A stretch of 7,115 bases of DNA from Sphingomicrobium sp. (GCA_030146725.1 JASLBJ010000087.1:1-7115), one strand, 5' to 3'. Shown: positions 1 to 6,105, numbered from the stretch's first letter. The notes: generated by a model not told the origin, from the letters alone. Made by a program: numbers and translations.

Positions 1-37
1 TCAGTGCACCGGCGGCCAAAATCGTCTTGCGTGTCAT
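1..37 (-). CDS. N-terminus of a probable exported protein (partial, runs off window)
   Basis: Only 12 codons are visible, reading MTRKTILAAGAL from the ATG at 37-35. A short basic start followed by small hydrophobic residues resembles the beginning of a Sec or lipoprotein signal peptide. The start is supported by an AGGAG-like Shine-Dalgarno on the minus strand around 48-52, about 10-11 nt before the ATG. The gene lies 69 nt downstream of the S9 peptidase on the same strand, so read-through co-transcription is possible, though paired hairpins occupy the gap. The mature protein is outside the window, so its function cannot be stated. Export is inferred from very few residues. Confidence 0.6.
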   Translation of the reverse strand, partial: MTRKTILAAGAL

Positions 38-51
38 TGCAACGCTCACTC

Positions 52-94
52 CTGCTCCAGACATGCGGTCCTCTACGAAGGACGTCTGGAGCAG
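52..94 (-). terminator. Long inverted repeat between S9 peptidase and next gene; terminator or leader hairpin
   Basis: An 11-bp perfect inverted repeat (CTGCTCCAGAC at 52-62, GTCTGGAGCAG at 84-94) encloses a second 5-bp pair (68-72 with 79-83). Together they form an extended stem with a 5-nt bulge at 63-67. In the minus-strand transcript this hairpin lies between the peptidase stop and the next ATG. No T-run follows it, so it is not a textbook intrinsic terminator. Its distal arm reaches the Shine-Dalgarno of the next gene, so a leader role is equally possible. Confidence 0.45.
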
Positions 95-108
95 GGAAGT
101 GTTTCCCT
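93..108 (-). repeat. Small inverted repeat over the S9 peptidase stop codon
   Basis: AGGGAA (93-98) and TTCCCT (103-108) form a 6-bp stem with a 4-nt loop. The stem includes two bases of the peptidase TAG stop codon (107-109). It shares bases 93-94 with the larger hairpin at 52-94, so the two folds cannot both form completely. The pairing is directly visible; any function is inference. Confidence 0.35.
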
Positions 109-2143
109 AGCGCTTCCGATATTTGTCGAACCAGGCGATGATCGCCGACGCCTTGGCCGCCGATTGCGACGGGCGGTTGGTGAACGAGTGGCTCGCACCC
201 GGCACCTTGACCAAGGCGGTCGGCACGCCGCGAAGCTGAAGCGCGGTATAATATTGCTCGGACTCGCTGACCGGGGTTCGGTAATCCTCGCTTCCGACCA
301 CCACGAGCGTTGGCGTCTTGACGTTGCCGACGAGGCTGAGCGGCGAGCGCGCCCAATAGCCCGTCGGGTCTTCCCACGGCAGTTTGCCGAACCAGTAGCG
401 GCCGAAATAGGGGACGGCGTCGGCGGTAAGCACCTGGCTTGCCATGTTGATCACCGGCTTCTGCGCGGCCGCAGCGCGGAAGCGGTCGGTCTTGCCGATC
501 ACCCAGGTGGTGAGCACGCCGCCGCCTGATCCGCCGGTGACGAACAGATTGGCCGGATCGGCGAAACCCTGCGCGACCGCGGCGTCGGTCGCCGCCATTA
601 GGTCGGGGTAGTCCGGGCCGGGATAGGCCTTGTCGATCGCGTCCATGAACGCCTCGCCATAACTCGTCGAGCCGCGCGGATTGGTAAACAGGACAGCGTA
701 ACCGGCCGCCGCGTAGAGCTGGTAGTCGGTCGAGAAGAACGGCCCGTAGGCCGCCGCCGGACCGCCGTGGATCTCGAGGATCGTCGGCACCTTCTGGCCC
801 GGCTGATGATTGGGCGGGAGCAGGATCCAGCTCGGCACCTTTTGCCCGTCTGGTGCGGTCACGGCCAACTCGCGCACCTGTCCGAGACGCTTGGCCGACA
901 GGTGCCGGTTGAGGTCGGTGAGCTTGCGGACCTTGCCGTTCTGCCAGATCGCGACGTCGCTCGGGCGCTCGGCGCTACCGGTGGTGAAGGCGATCGTGCC
1001 GCCTTTCGCGACGCTGTAGTCGCCCCCGGTGTAGGGCCGGTCGAGCCCGGATGCTGCAAGCTCGCGGGTCAGCGGCTGCACGCGCCCATCGAGCCCGACG
1101 CGGGCGAGCGCCATACGGCCCTCATCCTCGTAACTGACGATCAGCCCACTGCCGGTCCAGTCGAGCGCCTCGATGCTGCGGTCGAGTGAGGAAGCGAGGC
1201 GCCGAACGCCGCTGCCGTCCCGGTTCATCACGTACAAACGGGTCTGGCGGAACGCGCGCGGATCGTCGTCGAAGCCGAGATAGGCGATATGGCGGCCGTC
1301 CGGCGACACCACCGGCGCTCCATCGGGACCGTCGCGGCTGGTCAGCGGGGTAAGCGCGCCGCTGGCGGAATCGACCAGGTAGATCTCACTGTCGCGCGCG
1401 TCGCGCTCCCAGTCGCTGCTGCGGTTGGCACTGATGAGGATGCGGCTGTCCTGCGTCCATTCCAGCGGGCCGCTGTGGTGGAACGCACCGAAGGTCAGCT
1501 GGCGCGCTGCTCCGCCGGTTGAAGAGACCACGAACAACTGGTCGAAGCCGGGCTTCACATAGCCCGATCCATCGTTGCGGAAGGTAACCTTGTCGATGAT
1601 CTCGAGCGGCTTGGCCCATTCCGCGCCCTCGGGCTTGGCCGGCGCGCTGCCGAGCTTGGGTCCGTCGTCGGGAACCGACATCACGTAAGCGATCTGCGTT
1701 CCGTCGCGCGACCATGCGATGCTGCTCGGGCTGTCGGGAAGACCGGTGATGCGCGCGCTGTCGCTGCCTTGCATCCAGCGCACGAACAATTGCGCCGTGC
1801 CGCCTTGCGCGGTCGAGATATAGGCCAGCCGAGTACCGTCCGGCGACCAGCGCGGGCTGCTGTGCGAGCCTGCCGATGCGACCAGCGGACGCTGCGCGCC
1901 GCTTGCGGTATCGATCAGCCAGATCGACGGCACCATGCGGTCGGTCATGATGTCGGCCGAGCGGCGGACATAGGCGATCGTGCGCCCGTCGGGACTGATC
2001 CGCGGATCGCTTGCAACCGACAGGCCGAACAGGTCGCTGCCGGTAAACGCCGGATTCGGAGCGGTTGCCGGCGCCGCGGCGACCGCGGCCGGAGCCGCGC
2101 CAAGCAGCAATGCAGTTACGAGTAAGCGCCAGTCGGCCATCAT
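107..2143 (-). CDS. S9 family serine peptidase (prolyl oligopeptidase / acylaminoacyl-peptidase type), exported
   Basis: A complete 678-residue alpha/beta-hydrolase peptidase that probably cleaves short peptides in the periplasm. Residues 1-24 form a signal peptide (Arg, then a Leu/Ala core ending in an Ala-rich cleavage zone). Residues about 35-410 hold TolB/WD40-like propeller repeats, seen as recurring SPDGxxIAY-type motifs near 50, 100, 145 and 280. The catalytic domain follows: HGGP at 459-462 (oxyanion region), nucleophile Ser539 in GGSGGG, Asp620 in GSED and His652 in GASHSF complete the triad. The nucleophile elbow has Gly where many S9 enzymes have Tyr (GGSYGG). The ATG at 2143 follows GGGGAGAGG with a 2-nt gap; the adjacent second ATG is an equally possible start. 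The exact substrate is unknown, and DPP-like or acylaminoacyl specificity cannot be separated by eye. Confidence 0.93.
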   Translation of the reverse strand: MMADWRLLVTALLLGAAPAAVAAAPATAPNPAFTGSDLFGLSVASDPRISPDGRTIAYVRRSADIMTDRMVPSIWLIDTASGAQRPLVASAGSHSSPRWSPDGTRLAYISTAQGGTAQLFVRWMQGSDSARITGLPDSPSSIAWSRDGTQIAYVMSVPDDGPKLGSAPAKPEGAEWAKPLEIIDKVTFRNDGSGYVKPGFDQLFVVSSTGGAARQLTFGAFHHSGPLEWTQDSRILISANRSSDWERDARDSEIYLVDSASGALTPLTSRDGPDGAPVVSPDGRHIAYLGFDDDPRAFRQTRLYVMNRDGSGVRRLASSLDRSIEALDWTGSGLIVSYEDEGRMALARVGLDGRVQPLTRELAASGLDRPYTGGDYSVAKGGTIAFTTGSAERPSDVAIWQNGKVRKLTDLNRHLSAKRLGQVRELAVTAPDGQKVPSWILLPPNHQPGQKVPTILEIHGGPAAAYGPFFSTDYQLYAAAGYAVLFTNPRGSTSYGEAFMDAIDKAYPGPDYPDLMAATDAAVAQGFADPANLFVTGGSGGGVLTTWVIGKTDRFRAAAAQKPVINMASQVLTADAVPYFGRYWFGKLPWEDPTGYWARSPLSLVGNVKTPTLVVVGSEDYRTPVSESEQYYTALQLRGVPTALVKVPGASHSFTNRPSQSAAKASAIIAWFDKYRKR

Positions 2144-2222
2144 TGCCTCTCCCCAGGATCGGCGGAGAGAAGCACAGCGAAGCGCGCCTGCAAAGCGCCG
2201 TCGCGGACTTGGGCAATCCCCA

Positions 2223-2239
2223 CCCCGGCAGGCCCGGGG
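2223..2239 (-). terminator. GC-rich hairpin just after clpA
   Basis: CCCCGG (2223-2228) and CCGGGG (2234-2239) make a 6-bp all-G/C stem with a 5-nt loop, 15 nt past the clpA TAG on the minus strand. No U-tract follows, so termination is a weak inference from position and stability. The rest of the 110-bp gap up to the peptidase start holds no promoter that I can recognise with confidence. Confidence 0.3.
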
Positions 2240-2253
2240 CAGGGATCATACGG

Positions 2254-4581
2254 CTATTCGGCCGCCGGCGGCGTCTCCGACGGAGCGGTCTTGCGACCCC
2301 GGGCCTTGACCTTCGCCGCCTTGGGCGGTGCGGGCGTGATCTCGAACGACGGGGCATTGTCCTTGATGCGGACCTTGACCTCGCCGCCGTTGACCAGCTT
2401 GCCGAACAGCAATTCCTCGGCGAGCGGCTGCTTGATCTTCTCCTGCACCAGCCGGCCCATCGGGCGCGCGCCATACGCCTTGTCGTAGCCGCGGGTCGTC
2501 AGCCACTCACGCGCTTCGTCGTCGAGGTCGATGTGGACGTGGCGGTCGGCCAGCTGAAGCTCGAGCTGGAGGATGAACTTGTCGACCACGCGCGCGACCA
2601 CCGCCGGCGGCAGATAGGCGAACGGCACGATCGCATCGAGGCGGTTGCGGAACTCAGGGGTGAACATCTTCTTGACCGCATCCTCCTGCGCATCCTCGCG
2701 GCTCATCGCACCGAAGCCGATACTCTCGCGCGCCATGTCGGCCGCGCCGGCATTGGTCGTCATGATCAGGATGGTGTTGCGGAAATCGACCGTCTTGCCG
2801 TGGTGATCGGTAAGCTTGCCGTTATCCATCACCTGAAGGAGGATGTTGAACAGGTCCGGATGTGCCTTTTCGATCTCGTCGAGCAGCAGCACCGAATGCG
2901 GATGCTGGTCGACCGCGTCGGTGAGCAAACCGCCCTGGTCGTAGCCAACATAGCCCGGAGGCGCGCCGATCAGGCGGCTGACCGAGTGGCGCTCCATATA
3001 TTCGCTCATGTCAAAGCGCTGCAGCGGGATACCCATGACCGAGGCGAGCTGGCGCGCGACCTCGGTCTTGCCGACTCCGGTCGGACCGGAGAACAGGTAA
3101 TTGCCGATCGGCTTGTCGGGCTCGCGCAGGCCGGCACGCGACAGCTTGATCGCCGACGCGAGCTTCTCGATCGCCATGTCCTGGCCGAACACGACCCGCT
3201 TGAGGTCCGCCTCGAGATGCTCGAGCACGCGCTTGTCGTCGGTCGACACGGACTTCGGAGGAATGCGCGCGATGGTCGCAACGACCTGCTCGATCTCCTT
3301 GGTCGTGATGACCTTCTTTCGGCGCGACGGCGGCACCAGCATCTGCATCGCGCCGACTTCGTCGATCACGTCGATCGCCTTGTCCGGCAGCTTGCGGTCG
3401 TGGATGTAGCGCGCGCTCAACTCGACCGCGCTCTTGATCGCGTCGGGCGTGTAGCGGACATTGTGGTGGCTTTCGAACGACGAGCGCAGGCCGGCGATGA
3501 TCTTGACGGTGTCCTCGATCGTCGGCTCGTTGACGTCGATCTTCTGGAACCGGCGAAGCAGCGCGCGGTCCTTTTCGAAGTGGTTGCGGAACTCCTTGTA
3601 GGTGGTCGACCCGATGCAGCGGATCGTCCCCGACGACAGCGCGGGCTTGAGCAGGTTGGACGCGTCCATCGCTCCGCCGCTGGTCGCGCCGGCGCCGATG
3701 ACGGTGTGGATCTCGTCAATGAACAGGATCGCGTCAGGCAGCTTCTCGAGCTCGGAAACGACCGACTTCAGCCGTTCCTCGAAGTCCCCGCGATAACGGG
3801 TGCCGGCCAGCAGCGACCCCATGTCGAGCGAATAGATGATCGCGGGCTTGAGCACCTCGGGCACGTCGCCCTCGACGATCTTGCGCGCGAGACCTTCGGC
3901 GATGGCGGTCTTGCCGACGCCGGGATCGCCTACATAGAGCGGGTTGTTCTTCGAGCGACGGCACAGGATCTGCACCGTCCGATCGACCTCCGACATGCGG
4001 CCGATCAATGGATCGACCTTGCCCGCCCTGGCCTTCTCGTTGAGGTCGACGGTGAACTGCTTGAGCGCGCTCTCCTTCTTGCCCTCCGCCTTGTCGGTCT
4101 TCTCCTCGGTGCCGCCGACCTCGCGTGTCTCGGCCGGCGTGTCGCCCTTGCCGACGCCGTGACTGATGTAAGTCACTGCATCGAGGCGGCTCATGTCCTG
4201 CTGCTGGAGGAAATACACCGCATAGCTCTCGCGCTCGGAGAACAAGGCGACGAGCACGTTACCGCCGGTGACCTCGTCGCGGCCTGACGACTGGACGTGG
4301 AGGATCGCGCGCTGGACGACTCGCTGGAAGCCGCTGGTCGGCGTCGGATCGGTGCCGCTGTCGGCGACGAGCGCTCCAAGTTCACTGTCGAGATACTGCT
4401 TGACCGTCGCGCGCAGCTCGTCACGCGCCACGCCGCAGGCGGTCATCACCTTCGACGCATGTTCGTCGTCGACGAGCGCGATCAGCAGATGCTCGAGGGT
4501 CGCATACTCGTGCCGGCGCTTGCTGGCTTCACCCAGAGCGTTGTGCAGGGTCTGTTCGAGCTCGCGAGCGAAACTAGGCAT
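2254..4581 (-). CDS. clpA: ClpA, AAA+ ATPase subunit of the ClpAP protease
   Basis: A full-length 775-residue class I Clp/Hsp100 unfoldase that threads tagged or N-degron proteins into ClpP in the cytoplasm. The N domain (about 1-140) contains the double Clp_N repeat. A Lys/Glu-rich linker spans about 145-175. AAA1 shows Walker A GDPGVGKT (218-225), Walker B ILFIDE (285-290) and a pore loop around Tyr263. AAA2 shows Walker A GPTGVGKT (499-506), Walker B VLLLDE (564-569) and pore loop GYVG (543-546); the TTNAG sensor is at 608-612 and FRNR at 644-647. IGF at 621-623 sits where E. coli ClpA has the ClpP-docking IGL loop. The lack of a long middle coiled coil separates it from ClpB. The last ~25 residues are a Lys/Ala/Pro tail, probably disordered. 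The ATG at 4581 has GGGGAG 10 nt upstream. No clpS lies in the 274 bp upstream. Confidence 0.97.
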   Translation of the reverse strand: MPSFARELEQTLHNALGEASKRRHEYATLEHLLIALVDDEHASKVMTACGVARDELRATVKQYLDSELGALVADSGTDPTPTSGFQRVVQRAILHVQSSGRDEVTGGNVLVALFSERESYAVYFLQQQDMSRLDAVTYISHGVGKGDTPAETREVGGTEEKTDKAEGKKESALKQFTVDLNEKARAGKVDPLIGRMSEVDRTVQILCRRSKNNPLYVGDPGVGKTAIAEGLARKIVEGDVPEVLKPAIIYSLDMGSLLAGTRYRGDFEERLKSVVSELEKLPDAILFIDEIHTVIGAGATSGGAMDASNLLKPALSSGTIRCIGSTTYKEFRNHFEKDRALLRRFQKIDVNEPTIEDTVKIIAGLRSSFESHHNVRYTPDAIKSAVELSARYIHDRKLPDKAIDVIDEVGAMQMLVPPSRRKKVITTKEIEQVVATIARIPPKSVSTDDKRVLEHLEADLKRVVFGQDMAIEKLASAIKLSRAGLREPDKPIGNYLFSGPTGVGKTEVARQLASVMGIPLQRFDMSEYMERHSVSRLIGAPPGYVGYDQGGLLTDAVDQHPHSVLLLDEIEKAHPDLFNILLQVMDNGKLTDHHGKTVDFRNTILIMTTNAGAADMARESIGFGAMSREDAQEDAVKKMFTPEFRNRLDAIVPFAYLPPAVVARVVDKFILQLELQLADRHVHIDLDDEAREWLTTRGYDKAYGARPMGRLVQEKIKQPLAEELLFGKLVNGGEVKVRIKDNAPSFEITPAPPKAAKVKARGRKTAPSETPPAAE

Positions 4582-4591
4582 TTAGGGTACA

Positions 4592-4611
4592 CTCCCCAGC
4601 CCTCCGGGGAG
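4592..4611 (-). promoter_or_regulatory. clpA leader hairpin that includes its Shine-Dalgarno
   Basis: On the minus strand, CTCCCC (complement of 4606-4611) can pair perfectly with GGGGAG (complement of 4592-4597) across an 8-nt loop. That GGGGAG is the only good Shine-Dalgarno for clpA, ending 10 nt before the ATG. The 6-bp all but one G/C stem would hide the ribosome binding site. The loop itself contains GGAGG, but it is too far from the ATG to serve as a start signal. Pairing is seen in the sequence; control of translation (for example by temperature or a trans factor) is inference. Confidence 0.4.
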
Positions 4612-4629
4612 CGGTGGGCTCGACTGCCA

Positions 4630-4658
4630 ATGTCATACGACATGCGTGATCAATCAAG
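4630..4658 (-). promoter_or_regulatory. Candidate clpA promoter with a short dyad over the -10 region
   Basis: On the minus strand CTTGAT (4658-4653) is followed after 15 nt by TATGAC (4637-4632), giving a predicted start near 4625 and a leader of about 44 nt. The spacing is shorter than the usual 17 for a sigma70-type promoter. The CTTG element recalls alphaproteobacterial housekeeping or heat-shock promoters, but the -10 does not match the heat-shock consensus well. A 5-bp dyad, ATGTC (4630-4634) and GACAT (4639-4643), covers the -10 and could be an operator. All of this is tentative. Confidence 0.25.
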
Positions 4659-4735
4659 GGGATGCGGCGCGGTTTATCCCCAGTCTGTCGCGCTAGTGGG
4701 TGGCGGTGGCTCAGGCGGCTACTCGTCGGAGGCGC

Positions 4736-4758
4736 CGTCATGGAGTGAATCCATGACG
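4736..4758. repeat. Perfect 9-bp hairpin upstream of clpA
   Basis: CGTCATGGA (4736-4744) and TCCATGACG (4750-4758) are exact inverse complements around a 5-nt loop. This is the cleanest stem in the 274-bp gap between DUF1192 and clpA. No T-run follows on either strand, and no tRNA or riboswitch fold is evident. It could be a protein binding site, part of a small RNA, or a weak terminator; nothing in the sequence decides between these. Confidence 0.5.
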
Positions 4759-4760
4759 TC

Positions 4761-4794
4761 GGTCGGGTTCGGCCGGGCCGACCCGCCGGCCGGC
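4761..4794. repeat. GC-rich nested palindromes
   Basis: GGTCGG (4761-4766) pairs with CCGACC (4778-4783). An alternative inner stem pairs TCGGC (4769-4773) with GCCGA (4777-4781). It is followed by the 10-bp palindrome GCCGGCCGGC (4785-4794). These structures compete with one another. In such GC-rich DNA, repeats this short can arise by chance. Confidence 0.3.
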
Positions 4795-4810
4795 TTGCGC
4801 CCTCTCTCAT

Positions 4811-4845
4811 CTAAGCTCGCGCTTGCGTTGCAAGCGCTTGCTTAG
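4811..4845 (-). terminator. Strong stem-loop downstream of DUF1192
   Basis: CTAAGC (4811-4816) pairs with GCTTAG (4840-4845), and inside it GCGCTTGC (4819-4826) pairs with GCAAGCGC (4830-4837). The result is 14 bp in two segments separated by a 2x2 internal loop, with a 3-nt tip. It begins 10 nt past the DUF1192 stop on the minus strand, which is where a terminator is expected. No U-tract follows (the next bases read ATGAGAGAGG), so termination is likely from position and stability, not proven. The right arm also contains the 12-bp palindrome GCAAGCGCTTGC (4830-4841). Confidence 0.45.
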
Positions 4846-4855
4846 CTTCGGGGGC

Positions 4856-5053
4856 TTAGCGCTTGAACAGGTCCTCCGCCTCCGAGCGGTGGCGGGTGAC
4901 CCGGTCGATATGCGCTTCGACGCGCCCGATCTCCTCGTTGAGCGAGGCGATGCGCGCGTGCAGCTCGTCGATCGACAGCGGGTCGAGGTCCTGGCGTGCA
5001 AGCAGGGTCAGCGGATCCTCGGGCCTGCCGGGGAACAGATCGTCAATGTCCAT
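4856..5053 (-). CDS. DUF1192 family small protein
   Basis: A 65-residue acidic protein beginning MDIDDLFPGR. It matches the DUF1192 pattern of alphaproteobacteria: a short acidic N-terminus, an LSIDELHARI segment at about 26-35, then a helical heptad-like stretch (about 30-60) rich in Glu, Arg and Leu that could form a coiled coil, ending in DLFKR. Length agrees with the family (about 60-70). No molecular function is established to my knowledge. The ATG at 5053 is the only start available, because an in-frame TGA lies 11 codons upstream with no other usual start codon between. Its Shine-Dalgarno is poor (GCGGGC directly before the ATG), and the promoter-like elements would place the transcript start almost at the ATG. 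It is divergent from the quinone oxidoreductase. Confidence 0.85.
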   Translation of the reverse strand: MDIDDLFPGRPEDPLTLLARQDLDPLSIDELHARIASLNEEIGRVEAHIDRVTRHRSEAEDLFKR

Positions 5054-5061
5054 GCCCGCAA

Positions 5062-5094
5062 TCCGTTGACCCGCGCCCCGGCCCTGTCAATAAG
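5062..5094. promoter_or_regulatory. Overlapping divergent promoter-like elements with a TTGAC dyad
   Basis: On the plus strand TTGACC (5066-5071) and AATAAG (5089-5094) are 17 nt apart, placing a start near 5101 for the quinone oxidoreductase. On the minus strand TTGACA (5090-5085) with a 17-nt spacer leads to AACGGA (5067-5062), a weak -10, giving a start only a few bases before the DUF1192 ATG. The minus -35 overlaps the plus -10 and vice versa. TTGAC (5066-5070) and GTCAA (5086-5090) form a dyad. The plus promoter is the better match. Confidence 0.4.
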
Positions 5095-5127
5095 CAGTGG
5101 CAGGTGACAGGCGCGCTCCCCTTAACG

Positions 5128-6105
5128 ATGCAGGCGATTGCCGCGCGCGAGCCCGGTGGACCCGAGGTGCTGGCGCTGGTCGAGCGCCCCGTCCCGCAGC
5201 CCGGCGCGGGCGACGTGCTGATCCGGGTCGCAGCCGCGGGGGTCAACCGCCCCGACATTCTCCAGCGCAAGGGGCTCTATCCACCCCCACCCGGCGCTCC
5301 CGACATCCTCGGGCTCGAGGTCGCGGGCACCGTCGTCGAAGCCGGCGCCGGGGCCGAGCACCTGCTCGGCCGGCAGGTCTGTGCCCTGGTCGCAGGCGGC
5401 GGCTACGCCCAATATTGCGTCGCGCCGGCGGGCACCTGCCTGCCGCTGCCCGGGGGACTGACCCTGGCGGAAGCGGCAGCGATGCCCGAGACGCTGTTCA
5501 CCGTGTGGGCCAATCTGTTCGAGCGCGGGTTGGCAGCGGACGGCGACAGCGTCCTCGTCCACGGCGGGACCAGCGGGATCGGAACGATGGCGATCGCGCT
5601 TGGCCGGCTGTTCGGACTGCGCGTGATCGTCACCTGCGGGTCGGACGAGAAATGCGCGGCAGCGCTGGAGTTCGGAGCGACCGCGGCGATCAACTATCGC
5701 ACCCACGACTTCATGGAGGAGGCGAAGCGGCTGACCGCGGGCCGCGGCGTCGCGGTCGTGCTCGACATGGTCGGAGGGGACTATCTGCCCCGCAACCTTG
5801 CCTGCCTTGCCGACGACGGCCGCCATGTGTCGATCGCCTTCCAGCGCGGAGCGAAGGGCGAGGTGCTGATCCCCGACCTGATGCGCCGCCGCCTGACCCT
5901 GACCGGATCGACCCTCCGCCCGCGCTCGGTTGCATTCAAGACCGCACTCGCGGACGAGATCGCACGGACGGTGTGGCCCTTCGCGCAGAGCGGCCAGTTG
6001 CGCCCGCTGATCGACCGCAAGTTTCCACTGGACCAGGCCGCCCAGGCCCATGCCAGAATGGAAGCGGGCGATCATGCCGGCAAGATCGTGCTCACGGTCG
6101 CTTGA
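5128..6105 (+). CDS. NAD(P)H quinone oxidoreductase, PIG3-type zinc-free MDR
   Basis: A 325-residue soluble medium-chain dehydrogenase/reductase of the PIG3 (TP53I3-like) quinone oxidoreductase group, which reduces quinones or related enones with NAD(P)H. The N-terminal GroES-like domain (1 to about 120) has the family segment VNRPDILQRKGLYPPPPG (39-56). The Rossmann domain (about 130-260) carries the nucleotide-binding loop HGGTSGIGT at 145-153, and the end of the protein returns to the catalytic fold (HAGKIVLTV). Catalytic-zinc ligands of alcohol dehydrogenases are absent. Length fits the family exactly. The ATG at 5128 was chosen because MQAIAAREPGGPEVL matches the usual family start. No good Shine-Dalgarno lies at normal spacing, and an in-frame GTG at 5104 is the alternative. 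The physiological substrate is unknown. Confidence 0.93.
   Translation: MQAIAAREPGGPEVLALVERPVPQPGAGDVLIRVAAAGVNRPDILQRKGLYPPPPGAPDILGLEVAGTVVEAGAGAEHLLGRQVCALVAGGGYAQYCVAPAGTCLPLPGGLTLAEAAAMPETLFTVWANLFERGLAADGDSVLVHGGTSGIGTMAIALGRLFGLRVIVTCGSDEKCAAALEFGATAAINYRTHDFMEEAKRLTAGRGVAVVLDMVGGDYLPRNLACLADDGRHVSIAFQRGAKGEVLIPDLMRRRLTLTGSTLRPRSVAFKTALADEIARTVWPFAQSGQLRPLIDRKFPLDQAAQAHARMEAGDHAGKIVLTVA

Larger units (their letters stand above)
4582..4855. other. Non-coding interval between DUF1192 and clpA
   Basis: This 274-bp gap holds no convincing gene. From right to left it contains the stem-loop after DUF1192 (4811-4845), GC-rich palindromes (4761-4794), a perfect 9-bp hairpin (4736-4758), a candidate clpA promoter (4630-4658) and the hairpin over the clpA Shine-Dalgarno (4592-4611). 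A 78-codon minus-strand frame (4574-4810) overlaps the clpA start, but its Arg/Pro/Ser/Thr-rich product resembles no family known to me. A small RNA is possible but unproven. Confidence 0.6.

Noticed and set aside
1386..2474. A 362-codon minus-strand frame spanning the clpA 3' end, the gap and the S9 peptidase 5' part
   Set aside because: It is an out-of-frame reading of two real genes; the product is dominated by Arg, Ser and Pro runs and has no family resemblance.
2065..4287. A 740-codon open frame on the plus strand, antisense to nearly all of clpA
   Set aside because: Striking in length, but it lies opposite a certain, fully motif-bearing clpA. High-GC codon use in the real gene suppresses stop codons in the complementary frame. 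The product is Arg/Leu/Asp-rich with no recognisable domain and no good ribosome binding site.
4691..4800. Possible tRNA or riboswitch in the GC-rich gap
   Set aside because: The stems do not assemble into a cloverleaf, no TTC-type T-loop or CCA end is in the right place, and no riboswitch core motif is recognised.
4574..4810. A 78-codon minus-strand frame overlapping the first bases of clpA, considered as a regulatory upstream ORF or diverged clpS
   Set aside because: No ClpS motif, biased Arg/Pro/Thr/Ser composition and no convincing Shine-Dalgarno. It also runs through the candidate promoter region.
4297..4845. A 182-codon plus-strand frame covering the clpA start and the gap
   Set aside because: Mostly antisense to the conserved clpA N domain; the remainder runs through hairpins and shows no domain.
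4996..5127. N-terminal extension of the quinone oxidoreductase frame by 44 codons back to the ATG at 4996
   Set aside because: The extension runs antisense through the DUF1192 gene and through the promoter region, and its sequence is unlike the family. The family N-terminus begins at the ATG at 5128.
5122..6075. A 317-codon minus-strand frame opposite the quinone oxidoreductase
   Set aside because: Complementary-strand shadow of a clearly identified MDR gene; no recognisable motif.
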